Shown: in pieces, positions 48,253 through 60,860 of the stretch
How the letters are laid out: each line of letters opens with the position of its first letter
Position numbering within the stretch: position 1 is the stretch's first letter
Source of the DNA: Lanius collurio
Lineage: Eukaryota > Chordata > Aves > Passeriformes > Laniidae
NCBI GenBank assembly: GCA_020086605.1
Contig: JACBWW010000003.1
Location: forward strand, 5,059,260-5,123,259
Length of the DNA stretch: 64,000 nt
Direction of reading: 5' to 3'
Notes under the pieces: model-generated
Seen by the model: the letters and a program-made list of their open reading frames with translations, nothing else
Databases searched by the model: none
What the model was told of the DNA's origin: nothing
Position numbers and translations under genes: made by a program

Positions 48253-51200
48253 TCAAGCTGTTATGTATCCATAGTGAAAGTTTATTGCTTTGCTACAGCA
48301 GTCTGTGGCCGACATAGGGCTGCAGTGTCCTGTCGCAGGTCCTGTGTCTATTTCTGCTGAACTTGAAAATGGGTCACCTGAAAGTGTTTAGTTCCAAGTC
48401 TTACTGAAGACTTCTTTTAAACTCTCAGGATTTTGTCATTTCAGAAACCTCTTTTAGCAGATTCTTCCTCTTCCCCATAGTAGCACCCCACACACCTACT
48501 TGTGAAATAGCATACTTTTCTGCAGGGATTTTAACATCATTTTGACAGCGTAATTATTGGGCTGTGAATGAGGATACCAATATTTTCTGGGAAATTTACT
48601 GAATTTCTCTGTTCTCTGCATGGAAACATACTTGACCACACAGTAACAAAAGTTACAGGCCACCTCTGAACCATTTCAGCCATCTTTCACCACAAAAAAA
48701 AAAAGTATGTTTAAAAGGAGGATAAGTACCAAAAGCTAATTTTTCCTAGGAATTAAAAAGCCACAAAAATTAATAGTTCCTGGTTAAAGGGAGTACCAAC
48801 TGAAGAAAAGGATTTAAACATGAATCAGATTTTTGTTAATAGTGTCTAAGGGACTTTTTTTTTCATCTAACCTACAAATCAAAGACTGCCTCTGCTAATA
48901 ATAGCAAATTTACTCTTTCAAGTTCTGCAATTAAATTATTTCAATGGAATGATGAGTATGTGTTTTGCTAAAAGGAACCCTGTCAGTTTTAGTTTAGACC
49001 AGATAACCTTAGGATATTTTGAATATTAACTGCCATAAAAATAAAATTCAGGTGTTTTGGTTTCAGTTTACCTCAAACTATATTGTTTTTCAGATAATAG
49101 CACTTTTATTTTTAATTTTCAACAGACAAAGATTTTAAATTCTCCTCAAAGCAGTGAAAAATGGGAGGCAATTACAGATTTTAAAATATTGGTATTATTT
49201 ATAAACATTCTCTTCATATGGGAAGTACACTTCTTAACTGTGAGTGTATTTATTTGTATTAGTATTCTAAAGAAAATGTGGTTACAATTATTGTTCCATA
49301 TATTTTAAGGCCAAAAATGCATTCCCAATGCTGACTTATATTTCTTTAAAAGATTAAAATACAAATAGCATGAAGCAGTAGACTGTGAACTAAACTCAGC
49401 CATTTAAATGCATGTGCTAGGAAAAGGTTATTTGATTTAACAGCTAAAGATGTTTCCTTACCAGAGACAGATCTAATAAAGACCTTAAGGGGACTGAGGG
49501 TAAATTCAGATAATGCTTATGTACTGAGGGTAAGATGTCTTTGTGCGCAGCAATCTCTGGTAATAACACCAATTTCTTTGGATGGAAAACGGGAAGATGG
49601 ATGTCGCCTCTTGGTGCAGGGAAGGGAGGCTGCTCCAGTGCCTGGTGTTTCACTCAGACACTGCTGAGCTCTCCTCATACCAGCCCACCTATCTGCTGCC
49701 TTCTGAATGGATCCTATCCCCCTCACCAACCAGAAACACTGTAGTTGTAGATGGGCTTAGGCAGGGGCAGGTCAGTCCTCACATAACTGTAACCAACCAC
49801 CCTGAGCTGAAATTTTTTAGTAAGATAGTAGTACAGAACATTAGATCAGTATGCATTTAATTGGGTCCTATTACTTAACAAACACAGCTTTCTTTGGTTT
49901 CACATAGATAATGGTAGACATGGCTCAATATATTTTCTAGTAGTTTAAAAAAAAACCCAAAAGTGAAAAGTCTTATACATATGCTACTCACTATGTAAGT
50001 TAATGGCTACCACCACTGCAACACATCACTAGCAACCTAACCTACATGGTTTATAGTTTTCTCATCAGTTGAAACCTATTGTTTAAATAATTATTTTCTT
50101 GAATAACAAAAGGCTAATTAACACCCAGCATTCTTCACAGAAGCATTTTGCAAATGTTATTGAATGAGTTCTGACAAAACCAATGAAAGAAAACAATTTA
50201 TTATTTCCAGAAGAGTGTATTTATGGACAGAGAATTTTAGCGATTCTTCTCAGACCTTAAAGAATTGGCTTCAGCACCCTAGTTACATAAGATAGGATGG
50301 GTTCTTTGGGTTCAAAATCCAGCCACCTATTAGTTACACACAACACCTTTCAATATTGTTGTACCAAGTTGTTGTTGGGATCCTGTCTGTTGTCTGCCTA
50401 AAAATGTCCCTAACTGTCTAAGGAGGGTATGACTTTAATGTTTACCTGATATACTGTCTACCCAGAATTGTACAGATACAGCACTTTTGCCCTGGGTTAT
50501 CAACCTCTGAAAATGAAGGTCTAAAATAAAACTGATGATGTAGCCTTAGCTGCAGGAGAACTCAAAGTCATTTCTCTTACAGCACAAAGTGGGGACATTT
50601 TCTTTTCCTCTGCAGCATTGTGGCATGCTCAGACTGAGTAATTTCTTTGATGTCTAAATGCACCTTAAGAAGGACATTAAATATTTCAAGTAATTGGTAT
50701 GAACATGAAATCTCTCATTAGTGTCTGCCAGACAGCTGCAAAGTGAAGATAAGAAACTCTATGTGCTAGTAGAAGAAAATATTCTGAAATACTTGAGGGA
50801 AGCTTCCTGTCTAGAAATGCCCCGCTTCTTTTTGCCCTTCCAGTCTACATCTGTGTCTACTGTAAAAATTCTGGTTATGTGGAAGAGTAAAGCACTATGT
50901 CTGTTAATCTCCTTGCCACAAAGGCTTTTCCTTACAGTGACATGACATCCAAGATCTAGGCTGCAGACCAAAATTATTTTCCCACCTACTTGCAGAATGA
51001 AATTTGAATGGTGCTTATTTAAAACACTTTAATTTGTCACGTGTTTGATTTTGAAATGTGTTTTCAGTAACATTCAGTGAAGTCCCTTCTAAAGCTGATG
51101 TGACTGTCTAAAATGAAGTGACAACAGTAATTAACATTCCACTTCATGGTTAATTAAAATAGATTATATACTAAGAAAACACAAACTTTTTATTATAAAA

Positions 51201-53293
51201 CTAGGTAATTAGTCTTCTCAAAGCTGTTTTTATGATGTCTGTTGTTTTCACAAACTGTAAATCTGTCTTTTAGTGTAGTATGGATGTAAAGAAATCCTCT
51301 AGACTGTTTCTGTGGAAGGAGAAAGTTTACTGTCCCTCATGTACTTCCAGCACTTTCTGAGAAAGTCTGAATATACAAATTCATCTTTCCTGAGACTGAG
51401 CAAGATGTCATTGGGAATTAAGGAAGAGCCACGGAAGTGAAAGGAATTTCATAACAGGCTGATTTTCAGCATTCATTGCAGTTCCTTACTGCACTGAGGA
51501 GAGAAGGGCAGTCAAGTGTGTACTGCCAGTATAACCATGTAGAATAATCTAGTTTGCTGGGGAGACCAGAGATGAAGGCTGGAAACAGAACTTGAGTCCT
51601 TCAGAGAGCTGGATGTTTTCCAGATACATGATAGGGTAGAGTTGCTTTAGTGAAAATCTGATCTTTTTTTTAGTGCTGCTCTGAAAGCAGGGTAGGATGA
51701 TGTCCTTGCTGGTGAAGAATCCCAAGGTACTGAGAGCAGCTCTCCCTGGTATTTAATGTTGTGACCTGCATTATGCATTAACCATTAATTATTTTACAGA
51801 TTTTTTAAAATAGATGTACAGATTTCTCCAAAGATTGCCTTCTTTCCTATAAATTCAGAAATTATGAAAGAATACCAGTTGGTAGTTTTGATGCATGAAG
51901 CCTAATGTTTACAGACTGGGATTAAGGCAATCTTTTCTCTGAGAGTGGTCTGCAAACAAACTGAAACCAGAATGGAAAAGGAACTTCTTCTGTAGGTAAC
52001 AGACCTTTCAGTCACAATAATTTGTGCAGCTCTGACTGTCCAGTAAGCATGCAGACCATGCTGGTGGATGGGCAAGCTGAATCCAACTGCCAACATCACC
52101 TCGTCAGTCTTGTAAGAAAGAACGTCTCCAGCATCCTAATGAGCTGGGCTGCAGTGCAGTAGATATTATACAGAGCAAATGTTCTGTTGCCAGTGAGGCC
52201 AAAGGAGAAAATGCTAGATTAGTTTTACTTATAATAAAGTACACTTTAAAAGACCACAATAGGTAATCAATCATCAGGTAATCAATTCTAGAGCTATGCT
52301 TGAGCTACACTTAAGCTACTTCTTGGTCAATCTTCTTGCATTTATGTGTCTTGAATCCTGGGACATAAATAGTTTTTCCACTTTTGGATCTCTCTGATAT
52401 TCAGAACAAATGTTTTCCTTTAGTGCTGTAAGAAGAACTATAGCACAGCACCTCATAGGAATTGCAGTCATAAATGATGCTGAGATAGTACATTAGATAT
52501 TTGATACTTGGCTTGCTTTCCACAATCCAGTTACAAGCAAGTGATAAAAGCACCTGGTTTAGCCATTTAGTCCTAACTATCTATTTGTCTCAAGTTGTCT
52601 TAAGTATATACAAAATTAAGTTTAACTAAGAACACTTTTTTTCCTCATGCATCAATTTGAAGTTTTTACTATCTTACCAAACCTCATAAATACATAGATT
52701 TATTTTATTCTTCCAGTCAATCTAACAAATCACTTGCTCCTAAAACCCTGCCTTTCTATGTCATTAAAACACTGAAGCTGGAACAATACTAGTATTGCAT
52801 ATCTTTTTGGAATATTGTTCTGTGGCACAGCGGGGGAAAATGTTTGTAGCTGTTTCATTAAAAACCTGTGTTTTCTGCTCAGCTCAGCCTAAAATATCCT
52901 TATATAACCTCATGAGTGAAATGCATGATACGTTCTTACTCCTGAACAACAGCACTAAGAGGCCTTGATAGATGCTGAGGGGTTTGAATGTTCAGAAATA
53001 TTACCATAGGTAAGTGGGAGAGCTGGGACTGCACAGCTCAGTGAATATTCCTCTGAGCTATAAATAGCTTTTGGAAAAGGTATCAAATGCAATTTAAAAA
53101 TGTCCAAGTGCCTACAATTCATAGCTCTGTTATCTTGTATTACTGAGTATTTTTGATCTGTTTAGAGCCTGATCTAATTTTTGTGCCAGATACTACAATC
53201 TGGGTTGCTTGTTTTCCAATGCAATACTAAGGCAAATTCAGAAATACCTATACAGAGAGAAAAGATATACGTTACTTAGCCCTTTGATCTGGC
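48253..53293 (+). other. GABBR2 intron, unassigned
   Basis: Unique AT-rich sequence. No exon or named repeat is recognised, and only short frames are present. Confidence 0.5.
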
Positions 53294-53317
53294 AAAAAAA
53301 AAAAAAAAAAAAAAAAA
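53294..53317. repeat. A24 homopolymer
   Basis: Uninterrupted run of A. No retrocopy is recognised upstream of it. Confidence 0.9.
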
Positions 53318-54432
53318 GCATGATTTACTGACTGACAATCAAAATTATCATTGCCCACATTAAGAAGCAAAATGGAACATTTTAAATACATTAGTAGTGA
53401 GCCATGAAACTGTCCTAACTGTAGTATATTCCTCTTTCTTTGCAACCCTTAATTCAGCAGTGCTCTGTAGCACTCAAACTGCAGAAGGCATAGTGATCCA
53501 ATTTTGTATTACTGTGAATCAATTTCCTTCTAGGCATCCCAGAACATAGAAGTTGTCTTGTCATTTTTGTGATCCCTTTCTTCTTCATCTTCCCAATTAC
53601 ATTAATAATTATGTTCTATTTTTTATTGTCATGACACAATCTGTAAATCTTTCACATCATGAGCTTCACACCTTTTCAGGTCTCTAGAAGGATCTATCCT
53701 GCCTCTAGCTTTGGTTTCAAACCAAGTTACTTTTTCAATATGTTGTACACCTTCAGCATATGGGTACTCATACTGAAGTCAACAGGTGACTCATACTTGG
53801 AGAGAAGCATATGGCTAAGTAGTGGGGTTTTTTTCTTTTTTTTTTCCAGATTTGGATCTAAAATCATGCTGAAAAAGCTTGAATATAACAAAACTGCTGT
53901 TCTTCCACTGTGTGGAAGAGCAGGACACCGACATATTTCCACATTTCCTGTCTGTGTGCCACGAAGCTATATTTTGCGGGATTTCTTTCTATATAAGTGT
54001 GTGAGGTTAGAGGAAAAGCTGACTTAGCATGATCCTGTACAAGCACAAGCAAATTATGTAGACTTCATTATGTAACTGGAAGGCTGGATGAGCAGTTCTG
54101 CTTATGCTTTGCAGAGATAATCTGTTTGAGTTCTATGAAGACTGACAGCGTAATATCAGGTTTTGGTACGGTAACCAAGGTTTTGTCACATAGATACTAA
54201 GCAAGATTGTGTCCTGGCTTGTATTCCAGGTTTATTTTTTTGTACAGCTCTACACAGAATTTCTATTCAGGTCGTGAAGTAGTGCTAGGTTCTCACTGTT
54301 CATTCTGCTCATTAGCTTTGAAGGGGCTGGATTCAAATGCATCAGTTTGCTGCTTCTCTTTCATATGCATTCCTTATCTGTATTTGCAATAGAGCATTGT
54401 ATTAGAGAAATCTATTTAGCATGATTAATTCA

Positions 54433-54437
<5 letters not shown>
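53318..54437 (+). other. GABBR2 intron, unassigned
   Basis: The longest frame, 53659-54027, has no recognisable domain. No named repeat is seen. Confidence 0.5.

Positions 54438-54466
<29 letters not shown>
54438..54466. repeat. T29 homopolymer
   Basis: Uninterrupted run of T. It could be the poly-A tail of a minus-strand retrocopy, but no AATAAA lies next to it. Confidence 0.9.
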
Positions 54467-54471
<5 letters not shown>

Positions 54472-57400
54472 GCCCATTTGTGTGATGGAAAGCAGAGAAA
54501 CTTCTGGGGATAGGAACAAACCCCAGCTTTCTCTGTCCATCCTGAGTTTTAGCTGAGAATGAGGTGATTACTCTCTTTGGCATTTCTGTGGAGACAGATC
54601 CATGTTGACATGAATCCTAGGAATTCCTCTTTTTTGGTGAGTCAGGTGTTACTTACAAACATTGCTTACCATATATTCAGTCTTTCTCCTGTTTGAAAGG
54701 AGAGGAGGCAGCTGCAGATGATCTGAGCAGACTGAATCTGAGCAGACTGAAGTGCCTACCCTGCAACCTTCATTCACAGGCTGAAGCACCTGGGAGAGGT
54801 CAGTGGTCAGGCACAGCTTAGCACTCCTTCTAGGATAACTTCCACCATGCAAGAGCATTGAAATGCCTTTTAAAAGCACTTCAGCTGCTGTCAGCTGTGC
54901 TCTAGCAGACAGTCTCTGGGCATTTACTGCCACCAAACATCCAAGCCTGATATCTATTGGGGCTCTCCAGATTGCTACCAGAAGTGGCAGAATGACATTT
55001 TGGCTGCCATAGAGTGCCACCTAAGTCATTAACCTAAAAGAAAGTCAGCAGTTATTTTAAGTTAATGTGTGAGCACTGAATTGCTGCAAGTATATCATCC
55101 ATTCTGCCACATTGGCTGCAGTGGCAGTAGCCTGTGCCAGAGGTAAACAGCTCAGATTGGTGACCTCTTGAATCTTCATGAGTTCAGAGGGACTGCAAAG
55201 AGACTATAAATCTGTCATTGACTGCACTGGGAGTTTAAATATCTAACTTGGATACTTTGATACTTAGGTATCTTGAATCAATCTCTCTTTGAAATAGAGG
55301 GAAAAAGCCCTAAAAAAAGCCCCATAAAACACCCTCTCCACTTCTCCCTACCCTTTCCACCTCCAGCCCCTATACTGAGCTTTTAAAGCAGATGTTTGGA
55401 ATCTGTGCTTTGTGTTAGGTGCAGGTTGATATTATTTTTTTGTAGTTCATTGCTGTTGCATTTATTTTGCCCATCATCTCACAGCTTTGCAGCAAAGTCT
55501 TCTGTAGAAACTTGGATTTTAAAATGAAATATATTAACTCTTTCTCCCATAGTCACTATTCCATTTACAGTCAAAGAACTGTAAGAATCCATGACAATTA
55601 GATCACATCATCAAGCCTGGTCTCTTGAGCCTCTTTTCATTCTGCTTCATTTGCCACTTCATCCCATTTGCCAAGTTTAGATGTATGGTTTAATGCCAAA
55701 ACCAAGCTCTGGAATTTTTAAAAATACAGACATAACCATGGTTATGCTTAAATAAAGCTTAATTTTTGTAACTATTTTTCAAGTGTATCTGTTTCCAAAA
55801 GAGACTCCTTTCTCCCTAAATTACAATATTTGAGGGATGTGGAGAAAATATTCAGTGAGGTCCCGGCTGGCAGCCAAGGGGATCAGTCACTTGAATTCCT
55901 CGGATTCTTTTACAGTTTTACCTATACAGTGAAATTCCAGAAGGACAAAGGCTTCGTTATTAAGGTATAAATTATTGTACTGAGGGTGACCATTGCATAA
56001 ATGAGAACTGTGATCTGCCCTTCTAAAAGGTGTTTGCTCAAAAACGATTGATTGTAGAGGATGAATCCTGAGCTGAGCGCCCCAATCCCTGCAGGAGTGT
56101 GCTGGTTCCCTCTCCATGCTCTTCAACCTGACATGTCCTGCCTTTAGGTTTTTGAGGGTGCCAAAACTGTTGCTGTACCTGAAAGTTCAGCTCTAAACAG
56201 GGATGTGTCAGCATTGCTGACTTGTTTGTAGGTCTTGGCTGTTGCAGTGAGAGTTTACTTCATTCTGATGTTCTGCTCAACACAACAGAACCAGTGAATA
56301 CATTTCCAAGCCCTATGGATGTTTTAACACGTGAAAAATGTATTATCAGAAATGAGTATAAATCGTGTCATCTCAGGTGCCAAGGTATCACATCACAATC
56401 CTTCACGGTGGATTGTGTGTTCCTGTAGTACCATAGGAGCTCCAGACCTGGCTATTTAAATGCTGTCCCTGTTGTAAAGGGATATGTGGAGAATATTTGA
56501 TGTACACTGGCTGACAAAATCTGATCTTAGAACTTTTCCTGCAAGACTCGGCCTATCCGAGTTCACACAACAGCAGATCAAGGCTGAGGCTCCTTACTGG
56601 TCATAGCTAAAGAACTCTTACCCCACTAATGTACAAACTGAAAACAAATTAATGATGAAGTATTGCAATTTGGACAGTAGGTGTTCTTTCTTTCATGTTT
56701 ACATCATGTAGCTATTCAAACGCAGCTGATTTTTAAAAAATCCCTGTCCCTAGTCCCAGGTGATGGATAAGGGTTTCCATGGGAAGGCTATGATGGCCAT
56801 GACATAAACCCACCTGATATAATACTTGAAATAATTAAATTTAGCAGATGAAGCTTAGGGCTAAGAAAAACCCAGCAATCACTTGTATCTTGTTTTTCTG
56901 GTGTAGACCACTCTGATGACTTTAGCCAGAACTGAAACATTACTTTTGTGGTTTTTGAGCCTTGTCTCTATTGTTGGCTCCCTAATATTTTAGTTCAGCT
57001 CATTCTGGGATGCCTGTAGCCATTCTCATTATTCATTTAGTTTTCCAATATTTGTCAGTTTAAAGTCAGTGAGGTAGATAAACAGCTGTGGCACAAAAGA
57101 ATAAAAGGGAATCTTTTGCTATGGCTACAAATATTTCATGTGTGCAGACCATGAATGCTGCAAATTACTGTCAACAAGGTTACTACATATAATACACTTA
57201 AAACCCATGAAAATATTTCTTTTATTTATTTTATATCCCTTAAATGTGTAATAAAAGCTTGATCTTTATCACTGTTAGCAATATGACAGAATAGCAGCAA
57301 ACAGAACTATTTATCTCAATTTATTATGATTAAAAAATATAAAAGAAATATATTGTTATGGAAGAATGTCTTTTACTAGCCAATTTAGTGCTCATTCCTC

Positions 57401-57739
57401 TGTCTGAGATTGCTTGTGGACCAATATACCTAGTTTTATTTCTATTTATTTGGAGAAATGTCAGTTATATATTTCTCTTGACCTTTTAGTCTATTTAAAG
57501 CAAAGAGGAAGTAGATATTTATCGTTTGCCAGCCCTTTTTTCTGTCTCATTTCCCTGCATATGTTCTAGAATCTAGTTTTCTAGGCAAGCTGACTGCATT
57601 CATTTCATTCACCATTCTGTCATCTGGGAAGTAATTAACTTTTGACTTATGGAAAAAAAATCAGGAAGAATGACATTTTATTTGTTTCCCAGCACCCCTA
57701 GAAGATAAGCAGTAATTTTGTTTCTATTTAAGCCAGGAG
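54467..57739 (+). other. GABBR2 intron, unassigned
   Basis: Holds a 123-codon minus frame (54649-55020) without recognisable similarity, and a perfect 16-base palindrome at 55731-55746. No named repeat or exon is seen. Confidence 0.5.
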
Positions 57740-58001
57740 NNNNNNNNNNNNNNNNNNNNNNNNNNNNNNNNNNNNNNNNNNNNNNNNNNNNNNNNNNNNN
57801 NNNNNNNNNNNNNNNNNNNNNNNNNNNNNNNNNNNNNNNNNNNNNNNNNNNNNNNNNNNNNNNNNNNNNNNNNNNNNNNNNNNNNNNNNNNNNNNNNNNN
57901 NNNNNNNNNNNNNNNNNNNNNNNNNNNNNNNNNNNNNNNNNNNNNNNNNNNNNNNNNNNNNNNNNNNNNNNNNNNNNNNNNNNNNNNNNNNNNNNNNNNN
58001 N
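57740..58001. other. Assembly gap (262 N)
   Basis: Unresolved bases. Frames translated across it are meaningless. Confidence 1.
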
Positions 58002-60589
58002 AAAGAAAAAGGTTCATATAACCCTCAAAGCACAGAAGCATGCCAGCTGCTTATCTCTCCAGCCTTTGCAAATCATGTAGGGAAACACAGCTAAATTGTT
58101 AAATGAAACAGGTTACATATCCTTATTTTCTAACAGGTTCTCCATCCCACATGCTCTTTAAATTGTCCAGCTATATTCAGCTTTTTTTTTTTTTTCTGAG
58201 GGCATAGGAGGGATTTTAGTAGAATATAAACAGTATACAATTTTTAGTTCAAATAAATATTTTAAATAGGTGGTGGACTATGTCTTTCCCAAAGTTATTT
58301 CCTTTCCAGAGAGCCACAGATTTAGGTCATTTGCTTATGTTTGTTGTCTCACAGCTCCATCTTGCAGTTTCAACTATGCATTCAAAATTATAAATATGTG
58401 GATATGGATCATATTCTTGAAAAATGTGGATGGGTGCTGTGGTACTGCTAGAATCAAAAATCTGGCACAGCATTAGCTGGCATAATCTTTTGTCCCAGTG
58501 TTCCTGTCCAGGCCATGAAATTTATTTCTTCACAGTCCTGCACAGCCCAAGTTTTTCAGGGATTTAGTTCATGTTGGCATTATGCTTTCAGAAGGCAAAG
58601 AGCTCATTTCTTTAACATCTGGTTTGAGATGGTCCAATCTCCCCAATTTGTGCAAATCCTGCTGTCGTTTAAGTCCTTTGTAGTGTTTTAATGTTTGGAA
58701 CTATTTAGTACAATCAGTAAACTTCAGTAATGCACAGTCCAATTCTCTCTTCATATGAGTACGTAAAATAAGTATTGCTTATTATAACTCTGAAGGATAT
58801 GACCTTTTAACCTTTCATCCTGCTGAAGAGTGTGAAAATGGCAGCTTTCTGCAATTGTGAGCTCTAACCCACTGTAAAGCTAAATATATTGTTACTTGAT
58901 TGACTAATCTGCTCTACTTTGGGCACCCAGGAATGGGATTGACTTTTTGGGTTGAGACTATTAGGGGGTGCTGCTGAGAAAAGTATCGTAGGTACAGGCA
59001 CATTTGATGAAGGAAAAAATGTACCTAAGTTTGTGATTCTTTTTTTTTGTTTATCTCACAGATCAGATGTTAAATTTAATCATCTCAAATTCTATCAGTG
59101 TTTTACCAACTTATGAGCTAGCTTCTCAGACAGTTTCCCTGGCTTTCATTTAAGTTGTTTCTGTCAGTAGATTACAAGGCTGTCTTTTTAGGAGCAGCTT
59201 TGCTATCTTTAGAAACAGATGCTATTTTAAGGGTAACTTGAATAAACAGTAGGTTTAATTGCACTGGATTATGCAAAGTATTTTCTGGATATATGGTAGA
59301 GCTATCTCAATATGCAAAAGTGCCCAGAAAAAGAAAGGAAACATATTTTCCAGCTATTGAATGTTAGGGGTTGATTTAATCTTCCATATTTAATCAGTTC
59401 TAATTGGCCAGCATAGCATGGTTGAAATATATTCACATTCAGTGCAAAATCTTCTGTATGCTGCTTGTTGAAGTAGGTGTTACCAGTCTTAAAGATCTGA
59501 ATTATTACTCAGACATTAATATCAGTTTACAACATTCCATCTTTTACCCAGTAAGCATTTTTGAGTCTTTAATATTAAATACCAGAATATTGTGCCATAC
59601 TTTCTGTACAGACTCGGTTTCACTTGTTATTGCCCTCAGAGATCCAGGGTTGCTTTTTTCTTAACCATTGGTACAATAGCAATTGAATTATCATCCCTTC
59701 TAAAGGTCCTTCTCAGGATACTGTGTTATTAAACACTCTGATGCTCCTATAAATTAAAACATTTATAAAAGGCTTCATTTATGTGTTTATTTTTCTTTTC
59801 TCTATGTTCACCTAAAGCTTTGTTCCCTGCCATTGATGACAGGGGCCTCATGCTAAATTTTGGGCAGACAAAAGAGCAAATGCACAAAACTCAGTCCAAA
59901 TTTACAGACTGTATGAGACTGTGTGGTCAACAGTAAAGCATTAATAAAATATTTATCACTTAACAGTACCAAGGAGAGTTTCAAGGAAAATTCACAGGAA
60001 AGAAGTGGGTTTAGCTCAGAAGAATCATACAGCTTACTCTAGGATGGGGCAACATTCCCTTGGGTAGTCCTGTAAACCTGTGGCATGCCCTTGTCGTGAA
60101 AGTTGTGCCGTGAGTTTGCCGATTACACATCAGCCAGTTTGCCCCTTTGTACTGCTACATCTCTTGCTAGCCAGAGTTGTGTATCTACTTCCTAGGTACA
60201 ACCAATCCAGCTTGAAACACATGGAGTACCTATTTCAGGAAAGAACAAATACAGTGGTTTCTGCATTTCCACTAATTTTGCTGTCTGAGATTGTGGTAAA
60301 GTTTGAGTTTAGTCTTGACCTCTTGAAACCATTTTCTCAGTTGAAATCACTTTATATGAAAGTCGCATTTTCTGGAGAGTCCAGATGTGTTGAATTTCGG
60401 AATTACAGTGTAAGACTCATTCTTTTGCTTGGGGAGCAGCAAGGACCCAGATACCAGAGCTTTGTATTGTGTCACCAGAGATTCAGTGGACAACTGTCTG
60501 GGGCTCTTCAGTATGCTGTTCATTCTGCTGAGAGAGCCAAACCTGCCTCTTTGGAAGCTGCAGAATAAATATCCTCTTCAGTAAACTCT
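58002..60589 (+). other. GABBR2 intron, unassigned
   Basis: AT-rich unique sequence with T runs near 58182-58195. The 162-codon frame 60080-60568 has no recognisable domain and is of a length expected by chance in a window this size. Confidence 0.5.
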
Positions 60590-60860
60590 TTCACATTATT
60601 CCTTTCAATCCTTGAATGAAATACCATCTGGTCCTGATGACTTACTGTAATTGCATCTCTAATTGCTCTGTAACTTCCTCAGAGAGTTCAATCTCAGGGA
60701 AAGACGTATTCGGATTTACCATTAAAATTGCCTTCAGTATAGCAATTCGGTTACCAGGTCCCCTCTTCCTACATCTCACTGTATCCAAATTGTGTAGAAG
60801 AATAAAGTCTACCATAAGGATTTTTCTGGCCTACAGGAGTCCTGCTTTGGATAAATAGAT
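60590..60860 (-). mobile_element. Possible ancient LINE (CR1/L2-type) RT fragment
   Basis: On the minus strand the text around 60650-60610 (aagtcatcaggaccagatgg) corresponds to the RT entry motif (K)SSGPDGI seen in CR1/L2 elements. The flanking sequence upstream on that strand loosely follows the same families. It is highly decayed, so the identification rests mainly on this motif. Confidence 0.35.

Noticed and set aside
55731..55746. Perfect 16-base palindrome CATAACCATGGTTATG
   Set aside because: Isolated, with no matching motif family or second copy, so chance cannot be excluded.
57718..58080. Open frames across the gap
   Set aside because: They are made of N-derived X residues.
60080..60568. 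162-codon open frame on the + strand
   Set aside because: No domain, no splice-site pattern and no similarity I recognise. A frame of this length is expected about once by chance in a window of this size and composition.
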